Shown one piece after another: positions 1-5,928 of a stretch of DNA of 11,618 bases. Source of the DNA: Steroidobacteraceae bacterium (GTDB lineage: Bacteria > Pseudomonadota > Gammaproteobacteria > Steroidobacterales > Steroidobacteraceae); NCBI GenBank assembly GCA_013044085.1, contig JABEVI010000097.1:1-11618 (forward strand), in the 5' to 3' direction. Within the stretch, counting starts at the first letter, position 1. Each line of letters begins with the position of its first letter. The translations under genes were made by a program, and so were the position numbers. The notes under the pieces were generated by a model, which saw only the letters and a list, made by a program, of their open reading frames with translations, was not told where the DNA came from and ran no database searches.

Positions 1-1
1 C

Positions 2-1564
2 CACTTCCTCTGGCCCTTGCTGCGCGAGGGCGGCGAGCCGCGGATCTTGAACCGGGTGCGCCGCAAACGCGACGGCCCCTTGCTCGAGCATCGCATCCTC
101 ACCGCACCCCTGTGCGCGTCGCAGCCGGCGCAAGGGTTCATCGCCCTGCTTCGCCCGCAGACAACAGAGGGCTTCACCGAGAGCGATCTGGCCGCGTTGA
201 CACCGAAGGCGGCGAAACTCTTGCAGTTGTTGCAACAGCGCATCGACACCGAGACCGGACTGCTGCGCTGGGATGCATTCGAAGCCGAAATCGCGAGACG
301 CCGGCGGCGCGGCGCGGCCTGTGTCGTCTACGCGAACCTCGACCGCATGCACGCGGTCAACGACATCGCCGGATTCGAGGCGGGCGATGAGATCATCCGC
401 CGCGTCGGGCAATCCTGGCGCGAGCGGCTGCAGGATGTGGACGCGGTGGCGACCCATCTGTCCGGAGACCGCTATGCCGCGATCCTGTACGAGCACACGC
501 TCAACCAAGCGCGCAGCTGGGCCGAACTGACCCGCGAGGTGATCGCCGCGCTCTCGTTCGAAGGCCGCCACCGGGGCGTCAGCGCGAGCTTCGGCATCGT
601 CGCGATGCCCTCGGCCACATCCCACCAGCACGCGCTCGCGGCGGCCGAAACCGCCTGCCGGGTCGCCAAGGACCGCGGCCGTGACCGGGTCGAGATCTAC
701 GACGATGGTGATCACACGATCATTCGCCGCCACGATGCGGTACGGATATCGGAAACACTCACGGCGGCGATGGAAAGCGACCGCCTCGTACTCTACGCCC
801 AGCCGATCATCGCGCTCGCGCCGAAGGCCCGCCCGTATCACTACGAGATCCTGGTTCGCGTTCGCGGTGAAACCGGCGAGATGCTCTCGCTCGGCGAATT
901 CCTCGAGGCCGCGGAGCGCTATCAGCTCCTCGAGCGCCTCGATCGCTGGGTGGTCGAGCACGCGGTCGAGATGCTGGCGCCCGTCGCGGCGCGCTTGCGC
1001 GCGCTCGGCGCGGGTTTCGCGATCAACATCACCGGGCAGTCCCTGAGCCAGCCGGAATTCGCGGACTTCGTGCGCATTGCGCTCAAGAGAAAGGACATCC
1101 CGCCGGGCATGATCGACCTGGAAATGACCGAAGTCGCGGCTGCGCGAAATCTGAAGGCGACGCAGCGTTTCATCACGCGCATGGCCGAGATCGGCTCGCG
1201 GATCGCGCTCGATGACTTCGGCACCGGCGTCTCCTCGCTCGTACAATTGAAGGACCTCGACGTCTTCCAGATCAAGATCGACGGCAAGTTCGTGCGCGAC
1301 GTCCTCAACAACGCCCGTTCGCGCGCGCTGATACGCGCCCTGGTGCAGATCGCCGAGGAACTGGGCCTCGAAACCGTCGCCGAATACGTCGAGGACGCGG
1401 CCATCGCCTCCTGCGTACGCGATCTCGGCGTGCATTACGCTCAAGGCCACTTCTACGGCCATGCGCGGCCGTTCGAGGAGACCTTGGACGCGCTGTGCGC
1501 GCGGCCCGTGCCGGCCGCGGCGCCGGCGCCGACGCCGGTCTGCGGCACCTCCGCGGCGGCCTGA
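2..1564 (+). CDS. GAF-like/degenerate GGDEF/EAL c-di-GMP phosphodiesterase (5' partial)
   Basis: The frame is open to the left edge, so the true start is probably upstream; a TTG at position 17 is only a possible internal start. Residues below count from that TTG (515 aa). Residues about 38-75 look like the end of a GAF domain. A GGDEF domain follows (about 80-230), but its signature reads S149-G-D-R-Y instead of GGDEF, and the first metal-binding Asp of the usual DxD motif is Asn107. No RxxD inhibitory site is visible. Cyclase activity is therefore unlikely, though GTP binding is possible. The EAL domain (about 245-490) keeps the expected catalytic set: E277 (EIL in place of EAL), N337, E369, D399-D400 within DDFGTG, K420, E456 and Q476. 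By family knowledge it should hydrolyse c-di-GMP to pGpG, in the cytoplasm. The C-terminus is an Ala/Pro-rich tail. No membrane segment is visible. It stands 76 nt before potD on the same strand. Confidence 0.9.
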   Translation, partial: HFLWPLLREGGEPRILNRVRRKRDGPLLEHRILTAPLCASQPAQGFIALLRPQTTEGFTESDLAALTPKAAKLLQLLQQRIDTETGLLRWDAFEAEIARRRRRGAACVVYANLDRMHAVNDIAGFEAGDEIIRRVGQSWRERLQDVDAVATHLSGDRYAAILYEHTLNQARSWAELTREVIAALSFEGRHRGVSASFGIVAMPSATSHQHALAAAETACRVAKDRGRDRVEIYDDGDHTIIRRHDAVRISETLTAAMESDRLVLYAQPIIALAPKARPYHYEILVRVRGETGEMLSLGEFLEAAERYQLLERLDRWVVEHAVEMLAPVAARLRALGAGFAINITGQSLSQPEFADFVRIALKRKDIPPGMIDLEMTEVAAARNLKATQRFITRMAEIGSRIALDDFGTGVSSLVQLKDLDVFQIKIDGKFVRDVLNNARSRALIRALVQIAEELGLETVAEYVEDAAIASCVRDLGVHYAQGHFYGHARPFEETLDALCARPVPAAAPAPTPVCGTSAAA

Positions 1565-1640
1565 AGACTCCCCAGAGCGGACGCGGCACGGGTGTTTCGG
1601 TAAGATGCTGGTCTGAACCATGGTCTTCAGGGGAGCCTTG
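1565..1640 (+). promoter_or_regulatory. EAL gene to potD intergenic leader with dyad and possible -10
   Basis: This 76-nt gap holds a TAAGAT hexamer (1601-1606) that could serve as a -10 box, with no convincing -35 at 16-18 nt upstream. An inverted repeat follows: CTGAA at 1613-1617 pairs with TTCAG at 1626-1630, around the palindrome ACCATGGT (1617-1624). A CTCCCC at 1568-1573 is exactly complementary to the GGGGAG (1630-1635) inside the potD ribosome-binding site. No intrinsic terminator with a T-run is visible after the EAL gene, so readthrough into potD is possible. A promoter here is only an inference. Confidence 0.25.
1629..1635 (+). promoter_or_regulatory. Shine-Dalgarno site deciding the potD start
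   Basis: AGGGGAG lies 5 nt before the ATG at 1641. It falls inside the reading frame if the ATG at 1620 is used. Only the 1641 start places a Lys-Arg n-region directly before a hydrophobic stretch and lipobox, so 1641 is preferred. Confidence 0.65.
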
Positions 1641-2714
1641 ATGAAGCGGATCCTCGCCACCGGCATCTTTCTCGGCGTCGCACTCCTCTCCGGCTGCAGT
1701 CATAGCCACCACGGCGGTACGCTGCGCATCCTCACCTGGGCCGGCTATGCACCACGCAAGGTCATCGAGGAGTTCGAGCACCAGACCGGCATTCACGTCG
1801 AGGTGACCGTCTCCAACAACGAAGAAATGATCTCCAAGTTGCGGGCAACCGGCGGCGCCGGCTACGACCTGGCGCAGCCCTCCCAGGACCGCATCCTCGG
1901 TCCGCAGGAAGAGTTCGGCATCTACAAGCCGCTCGACCTGAGCCGTGTACACCTCGGCGAGTTCCGCCCCTCGCTGCTCGCGGTCACCCGCAAGACGACG
2001 ACGATCGGCGGCAAGGTCTATGGACTCCCGTACCTGTTCGGCACCGACGGCCTGGTCGTCAATACCCAGGCGGCGCCAAAGGTGACGGATTATCCGGACC
2101 TATGCCAGCCGGCGCTGAAGGGCAAAACGGCGGTGCGCTTGAAGCGCCCGACCCTGATCGCGTTCGCCTTCGCCGAAGGCCAGGACCCGTTCGCGCTCTA
2201 CAATAACCCCCAGGCTTACACCGCGCTGATGAACCACGTCGGCGCGGCCCTGATCGCCTGCAAGCCGAATTTCAGGTTCTTCTACGATAACAAGGACCAA
2301 CTGCTGGACGCCTTCCGCAGCGGCGAGGTGGTCGCGGCGATGATGTGGGACAGCGGCGGCTGGGAATTGAACCGCGAGAACCCGAACATCAAATACCTGG
2401 TGCCGAAATCCGGCGCGCTCGGCTGGCTCGACACCTTCGCGCTGCCGGCACATGGGCGCAACGATGCCGCCGCCTACAAATGGATCAACTTCACCATGCA
2501 GCCGCGCATCGCCGCGCAGATCGTCGACTCGGTCGGCAGCTTCTCGGCGGCCAAAGGCGCCGAACCGTACATCGATCCGCGCCTGAAGGCGCAATACGAC
2601 GCGGCATTCCCAACCGAGGCGTCGCTCGACAAGATCCACTGGTACCCGGCGATACCGGCCGGTCTCGAGTTGATCGAGGGCCGCATCCTCGACCGGATCA
2701 AGGCTGCGGATTGA
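1641..2714 (+). CDS. potD: PotD/PotF-like polyamine ABC transporter substrate-binding lipoprotein
   Basis: A 357-residue periplasmic binding protein of the spermidine/putrescine family. It should capture a polyamine and deliver it to the PotB/PotC permease. Residues 1-19 form a lipoprotein signal peptide ending in the lipobox L-S-G-C19; residue +2 is Ser, and a His cluster (H21, H23, H24) follows. The mature part begins with the family-typical LRILTWAGYAP (28-38). LPYLFGTDGLVVN (129-141) matches the family's PY..G..G..vN segment. GWLDTFALP (261-269), with W262 and D264, aligns with the E. coli PotD segment carrying Trp255 and Asp257, which bind the polyamine. Exact substrate cannot be told from sequence. 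A start at 1620 would add seven residues but is less likely. The last 17 nt overlap the 3' end of yqjK on the other strand. The partner potABC genes begin 1.2 kb downstream, beyond the inverted yqj operon. A lipoprotein form is unlike the soluble E. coli PotD. Confidence 0.9.
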   Translation: MKRILATGIFLGVALLSGCSHSHHGGTLRILTWAGYAPRKVIEEFEHQTGIHVEVTVSNNEEMISKLRATGGAGYDLAQPSQDRILGPQEEFGIYKPLDLSRVHLGEFRPSLLAVTRKTTTIGGKVYGLPYLFGTDGLVVNTQAAPKVTDYPDLCQPALKGKTAVRLKRPTLIAFAFAEGQDPFALYNNPQAYTALMNHVGAALIACKPNFRFFYDNKDQLLDAFRSGEVVAAMMWDSGGWELNRENPNIKYLVPKSGALGWLDTFALPAHGRNDAAAYKWINFTMQPRIAAQIVDSVGSFSAAKGAEPYIDPRLKAQYDAAFPTEASLDKIHWYPAIPAGLELIEGRILDRIKAAD

Positions 2715-3036
2715 GCGCCCCGGGCGCCCGGGCGTGCGCTCGTGCGCGAAAGCCGCGCAGCCAGCGCCGCCAGTACGGGCGCACCACGGGCACGAACGGG
2801 GCGAGGCGCAGCATCAGCCGCACCAGTCGGCGCGGTCGGCGAAACAACAGCAGCGTCGCACCGACCGTCGCCAGAAGGCGCGTCCACGGCGAAGCCGCCA
2901 GCGAAGCCACACGGTCGGCGAATTCCATGCGTCCCGCCAACGCGCCGAGGTCGCGCCGCAGTTCGCCGCGCAACACGCCGCTGCGCGCGCAGAGGCGTTC
3001 GCGCCTCGCGACAAGGAGCCTTGCGCGCGCGCTCAT
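2698..3036 (-). CDS. yqjK: YqjK-like small membrane-associated protein
   Basis: A 112-residue basic protein, last gene of the minus-strand yqjD-yqjE-yqjK operon. The N-terminal Arg-rich helix (RLLVARRERLCARS, residues 6-19) resembles the start of YqjK-family proteins. A short hydrophobic stretch (about 53-66) could sit on or in the membrane, and the C-terminus is again Arg-rich. The biochemical role of YqjK is unknown. Its ATG overlaps the yqjE stop in ATGA (3033-3036), pointing to translational coupling. The frame stays open further upstream (to 3279), but the 3036 start fits the operon and the family length. The 3' end overlaps potD by 17 nt in convergent orientation, so any transcription terminator must lie within potD. 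Identification rests mostly on position after yqjE plus the weakly conserved N-terminus. Confidence 0.72.
   Translation of the reverse strand: MSARARLLVARRERLCARSGVLRGELRRDLGALAGRMEFADRVASLAASPWTRLLATVGATLLLFRRPRRLVRLMLRLAPFVPVVRPYWRRWLRGFRARAHARAPGALNPQP
2719..2732. repeat. 14-bp perfect GC palindrome just after the potD stop
   Basis: CCCGGGCGCCCGGG is its own reverse complement and begins 4 nt after the potD stop, inside the 3' coding end of yqjK (encoding the A-R-A-P-G region). In RNA it could fold to a 5-bp stem with a 4-nt loop. No T-run follows, so it is not a classical intrinsic terminator. It may only reflect GC-rich codons. Confidence 0.45.
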
Positions 3037-3422
3037 GACCGATCGCGATCCAGTGCTTCGGCGTCGCGCTTCAATTCGGCGCTGGTCGTCGACAGGAAGC
3101 GCGGCCGGCGCCGCAACCGCCAGCGAACGCGCAGTGCTGCCACGAGCGCGGCAGCCGCGAACGCGAAGGTCACGGCGAACGCGGCGAGCAGGCGATGGGT
3201 GTTCCAAAATGCGATCACGATCGTCAACGCGAGCAGCAGCACCGCCAAGGAAGCGAAATACAGCGCGGCCGCACCCCACAACAGAAGCTGCGCCGCGTAC
3301 TCGATCTGTTCCTCGACCTCGACCGAAATCAGCTCGATCCGGGTGCGCGCAAGTTCGATCAGTGTCGCCGCCACACGGCGCAGCGACGCGATGAGCCCCG
3401 CGTCGGGCGCGGCCTCGCCCAT
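3033..3422 (-). CDS. yqjE: YqjE family protein (phage holin superfamily, DUF1469)
   Basis: A 129-residue inner-membrane protein. An N-terminal amphipathic helix (about 8-42, SLRRVAATLIELARTRIELISVE) is followed by two membrane segments (about 43-70 and 78-97) and a basic C-terminal tail with S-T-T-S-A-E-L-K-R-D (111-120), a typical ending of this family. The molecular function is not established; in enteric bacteria the yqjDE genes are linked to stationary phase and stress. The start ATG at 3422 is 4 nt after the yqjD stop, and the stop overlaps the yqjK start by 4 nt, so the three genes are very likely one transcript. The frame extends to 3524, but that part overlaps yqjD and has no family resemblance. 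Confidence 0.88.
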   Translation of the reverse strand: MGEAAPDAGLIASLRRVAATLIELARTRIELISVEVEEQIEYAAQLLLWGAAALYFASLAVLLLALTIVIAFWNTHRLLAAFAVTFAFAAAALVAALRVRWRLRRRPRFLSTTSAELKRDAEALDRDRS

Positions 3423-3426
3423 GGGC

Positions 3427-3729
3427 CTAGCGGCGCCCGAGCAGTATGCCGACGACGATGCCGACGGCGGCGGCGATACCCACGGATTGCCACGGGTTGT
3501 CGTGCACGTACTGGGTGGCGTCATCCTTCACCGCCTTGGCACGGCGCCGCAGGTCCGCCTCCAGTTCGGCCAGGCGGGCGCGCGCGTTTTCGACCGAACC
3601 GGTCGCCCGGTCGCGGGCGCTCCGGGCGCGGTCGCTGACATCCCCGGCGGTGGCGGCGACGAGCGCCTCGGCGTCGGCCACCACCGCGCGCAGATCATCG
3701 ATCAAGGTTCGGGTACTGGCTTCGCTCAT
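3427..3729 (-). CDS. yqjD: ElaB/YqjD family (DUF883) membrane-anchored protein
   Basis: A 100-residue protein. A long charged helix (residues 5-75, likely coiled coil) leads to the family-typical block Y-V-H-D-N-P-W-Q-S-V-G-I-A-A (74-87). A single C-terminal membrane segment follows (about 82-97) and ends in Gly-Arg-Arg. E. coli YqjD is an inner-membrane protein reported to bind ribosomes in stationary phase; whether this one does is inference. The start at 3729 is supported by GAGAGGAA (3737-3744 on the complement), 7 nt upstream. It is the first gene of the operon with yqjE and yqjK and is transcribed away from potA. The open frame continues upstream to 4083 but there overlaps potA and its leader, and is not credible. 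Confidence 0.92.
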   Translation of the reverse strand: MSEASTRTLIDDLRAVVADAEALVAATAGDVSDRARSARDRATGSVENARARLAELEADLRRRAKAVKDDATQYVHDNPWQSVGIAAAVGIVVGILLGRR

Positions 3730-3944
3730 GACTTGGTTCCTCTCGTGGGCGGTAATGTGCCCCATGGTAACGCCGACGAGGGTCGAAGGTATCCGGAATT
3801 CCACGTGCCAACCACTCGCGCCCGTGCCCAAGGCCCGGGGTCGACCTGCACCGCCCGTTCGGGATACTCTGCGGGGCGTCGTGTGCAGGATCGTCATCAA
3901 CCGCAGCCGCGCGTGCGTGCGCTGCCCGAGGCATCGAGGTCCCG
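3730..3944. promoter_or_regulatory. Divergent intergenic region between yqjD and potA
   Basis: These 215 nt must hold promoters for both directions. For yqjD I see a good Shine-Dalgarno but no clear sigma-70 pair. For potA, TCGACC (3841-3846) and TACTCT (3865-3870) at 18-nt spacing are a poor sigma-70 match. Palindromes GGAATTCC (3795-3802) and CACGTG (3803-3808) lie side by side. A bulged hairpin occupies 3845-3889. GAGGT (3936-3940) is the likely potA ribosome-binding site. No convincing small gene is present. Confidence 0.5.
3845..3889 (+). promoter_or_regulatory. Bulged hairpin upstream of potA
   Basis: CCTGCAC plus CGCCC (3845-3856) is complementary to GGGCG (3874-3878) plus GTGCAGG (3883-3889). 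The result is twelve base pairs interrupted by one 4-nt bulge (3879-3882), with a 17-nt loop. It ends 55 nt before the potA ATG. There is no T-run, so it is not an intrinsic terminator. It could be an mRNA leader element or an operator dyad. The pairing is seen directly; any function is inference. Confidence 0.35.
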
Positions 3945-5054
3945 ATGAACCAACCGGACTTGGCCGCCGACGCGGTCGTGAAGCGGTACGGCGAGCATGT
4001 CGCGGTCGATTCGCTGTCCTTCGCCGTCGAACGAGGCAGTTTCTTCTCGATCCTGGGGCCCTCGGGCTGCGGCAAGACGACACTGCTGCGCATGATCGCC
4101 GGATTCATCCAACCCGATGGAGGCGAGATCGCGATCGGCGGCAAGAACATGCGCGGCGTCGCACCGAACCGCCGTCCCGTGAACATGGTGTTCCAGCAGC
4201 TCGCGCTCTTTCCGATGATGTCCGTCGGCGAGAACGTCGAGTTCGGCCTCGCCCGGCGGGGGATTGGCCGTGCCGAACGACGCCGCAAGGCCGAGCAGAT
4301 GCTCGAGCGCGTCGGGCTCGCCGGCGCCGCCGGCAAACGTGTCGATGAGCTCTCCGGCGGGCAGCGGCAGCGGGTCGCGATCGCGCGCAGCCTGGTGCTC
4401 GAACCCACCCTGCTGCTGCTCGATGAGCCGCTCGGAGCGCTCGACCTGAAGCTGCGCGAACACATGAAGATCGAGCTGAAACAGCTCCAGGCCGAGTTCG
4501 GCACGACCTTCGTGTACATCACTCACGACCAGTCCGAGGCCCTGGTGCTCTCCGACCGCGTCGGCGTGATGAATCAGGGAAGATTCGAGCAGCTCGGCAC
4601 GCCGCAGGACCTGTACTACCGACCCGCCAGCGCGTTCGTGGCCGGCTTCGTCGGCGACAGCAACCGCGTCGCCGGCCGCGCCATCGCGGTCGACGCCGAC
4701 ACGGTCGAGGTCGAGACCGGCGAGGGCTGGTCGGTGCGCGCCCGGCGCCACGGCCCGGCGGCGGTCGGTGATGCGGTCGAGGCGTTCATACGCCCGGAGG
4801 CGGCGACGCTCGGCAGACTGCGCAACCAACTGCCGCCCGATCAGCCCGCGCACGAGGGCGTGGTCGAGAGCCTGCTGTTCGACGGCGCCAAATCCGCGCT
4901 GTTGTTGCGCGAGGCGCGCTCGCGCCGCGAATTCCGCATCGCCCTGCCCCAGACCGGTCAGTTCGCGGACCTGAAACCCGGCGAACCGATCGTCTTCAGC
5001 TTCGATCCGACGCGCGCCACGTGTTTCACGGTGGGGAGTGACGGCCGTGGCTGA
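3945..5054 (+). CDS. potA: Spermidine/putrescine ABC transporter ATP-binding protein PotA
   Basis: A 369-residue ATPase that powers polyamine import through PotB/PotC at the cytoplasmic face of the inner membrane. All ABC motifs are intact: Walker A GPSGCGKTT (38-46), Q-loop Q84, signature LSGGQ (136-140), Walker B LLLLDE with D160 and catalytic E161, and H-loop H194. A C-terminal TOBE-type domain (about 235-365), typical of PotA and other sugar/polyamine/iron-type importers, follows the ATPase domain. ATG at 3945 is preceded by GAGGT at 4 nt. The assignment to polyamines rather than another CUT1- or Fe-type substrate rests on the PotD-like and PotB/C-like neighbours. The 3' end overlaps potB by 8 nt. 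Confidence 0.94.
   Translation: MNQPDLAADAVVKRYGEHVAVDSLSFAVERGSFFSILGPSGCGKTTLLRMIAGFIQPDGGEIAIGGKNMRGVAPNRRPVNMVFQQLALFPMMSVGENVEFGLARRGIGRAERRRKAEQMLERVGLAGAAGKRVDELSGGQRQRVAIARSLVLEPTLLLLDEPLGALDLKLREHMKIELKQLQAEFGTTFVYITHDQSEALVLSDRVGVMNQGRFEQLGTPQDLYYRPASAFVAGFVGDSNRVAGRAIAVDADTVEVETGEGWSVRARRHGPAAVGDAVEAFIRPEAATLGRLRNQLPPDQPAHEGVVESLLFDGAKSALLLREARSRREFRIALPQTGQFADLKPGEPIVFSFDPTRATCFTVGSDGRG
5033..5038 (+). promoter_or_regulatory. Shine-Dalgarno site deciding the potB start
   Basis: GGGGAG lies 8 nt before the GTG at 5047. For the other in-frame GTG at 5038 the same motif would abut or overlap the start codon, leaving no spacing. This favours 5047. Confidence 0.55.
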
Positions 5055-5928
5055 ACCGGCCGCAGCGCGCGCCCGCCGCTCCTGGCGCCTCGGCCTGTTG
5101 ATGGCGCCGGCGCTCGCCTGGCTCGGGCTCTTGATCCTGCTGCCGCACGTCGAACTCGCCATGCTCTCGTTCCGCAAACAGATCGGCCCGCGCGAGTACG
5201 TGCCGAGCCTGTATCAATACCGGACCTTCTTCGAGCAGCCCGAGTACTGGCATACCTTCGTGCGCACGGCGTGGATGTCGGCGGTCGCGACCTTCGCGAC
5301 GCTGTGCCTCGCGTTCCCGATCGCCTGGGTGATCGCGAAGATCACCCGTGGCCGCGCAAGCGCCTGGCTGCTGCTCGCCTGCATGATCCCGTTCTGGATC
5401 AGCGAAACGGTCCGCACGCTCGGCTGGATGATCCTGCTGCGTCAATCCGGCGTGCTGCCGGCGCTGCTGGTCGACCTCGGCATCACATCGCATCCGGTCG
5501 AGCTCCTGTATCGCGACGCGACGATCATGGTCGGCCTGATCTACACCTCGATGCTGTTCATGATCGTGCCGCTGATCTCGAGCCTGGAGAGCCTCGATAA
5601 TGCGCTGATCGAGGCCGCCTACGACCTCGGCGCCGGCGGCTTCACGGTGCTGCGCAAGATCGTGATCCCGCACGCCGCACCCGGCATCACGGCCGGCTGC
5701 ATCATCGTGTTCATGCTCACGCTCGGCGACTACATCACGCCGACGCTGCTCGGCGGCAAGGACTCGGGCTGGTTCACCGAGCAGATCTACACGCAGTTCA
5801 TCACCCGCTTCAACTGGGGACAGGGCGCCGCGTTCGGCTTCCTGCTGCTCGGTCTGTCGACCGCAATGGTCGTCGCGGGCCTGAAACTCACCGGTCAGCG
5901 CTTCGGCGACGTGATGGGGCGTCGGTGA
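5047..5928 (+). CDS. potB: Spermidine/putrescine ABC transporter permease PotB
   Basis: A 293-residue inner-membrane permease, one half of the polyamine channel. Six membrane segments can be seen (about 16-36, 72-97, 105-130, 159-180, 213-235 and 259-280). The cytoplasmic EAA loop E189-A-A-Y-D-L-G-A-G through I-P (207-208), which docks on PotA, lies between segments 4 and 5. The start is a GTG: 5047 is preferred because of spacing to GGGGAG, while a GTG at 5038 would add three residues. It overlaps potA by 8 nt and shares GTGA (5925-5928) with potC, so the three proteins are probably made by coupled translation. A perfect 8-bp hairpin (5327-5347) lies inside the coding sequence. Confidence 0.92.
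   Translation: MAEPAAARARRSWRLGLLMAPALAWLGLLILLPHVELAMLSFRKQIGPREYVPSLYQYRTFFEQPEYWHTFVRTAWMSAVATFATLCLAFPIAWVIAKITRGRASAWLLLACMIPFWISETVRTLGWMILLRQSGVLPALLVDLGITSHPVELLYRDATIMVGLIYTSMLFMIVPLISSLESLDNALIEAAYDLGAGGFTVLRKIVIPHAAPGITAGCIIVFMLTLGDYITPTLLGGKDSGWFTEQIYTQFITRFNWGQGAAFGFLLLGLSTAMVVAGLKLTGQRFGDVMGRR

Noticed and set aside
17..19. TTG at 17 as the true start of the GGDEF/EAL gene.
   Set aside because: The frame is open to the window edge with a coherent sequence before it, the GAF-like region appears cut, and no ribosome-binding site is visible, so the gene is treated as 5' partial.
1620..1640. ATG at 1620 as the potD start.
   Set aside because: The Shine-Dalgarno AGGGGAG would lie inside the gene, and the extra M-V-F-R-G-A-L would displace the normal lipoprotein signal; 1641 fits better.
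3795..3811. A sigma-54-like element TTGGCACG on the minus strand upstream of yqjD.
   Set aside because: The -24 half matches well, but the -12 half reads ATTCC where TTGC(A/T) is expected and lacks the essential GC at the right spacing; chance is a better explanation.
2734..3948. A 404-codon plus-strand open frame covering the yqj genes and the potA leader.
   Set aside because: Composition is Arg/Ala/Ser-rich without domains, while the three minus-strand genes match YqjK, YqjE and YqjD with operon-type spacing.
3897..5177. A 426-codon minus-strand open frame antisense to potA.
   Set aside because: potA on the other strand has every ABC motif in place; the antisense product shows no family signature.
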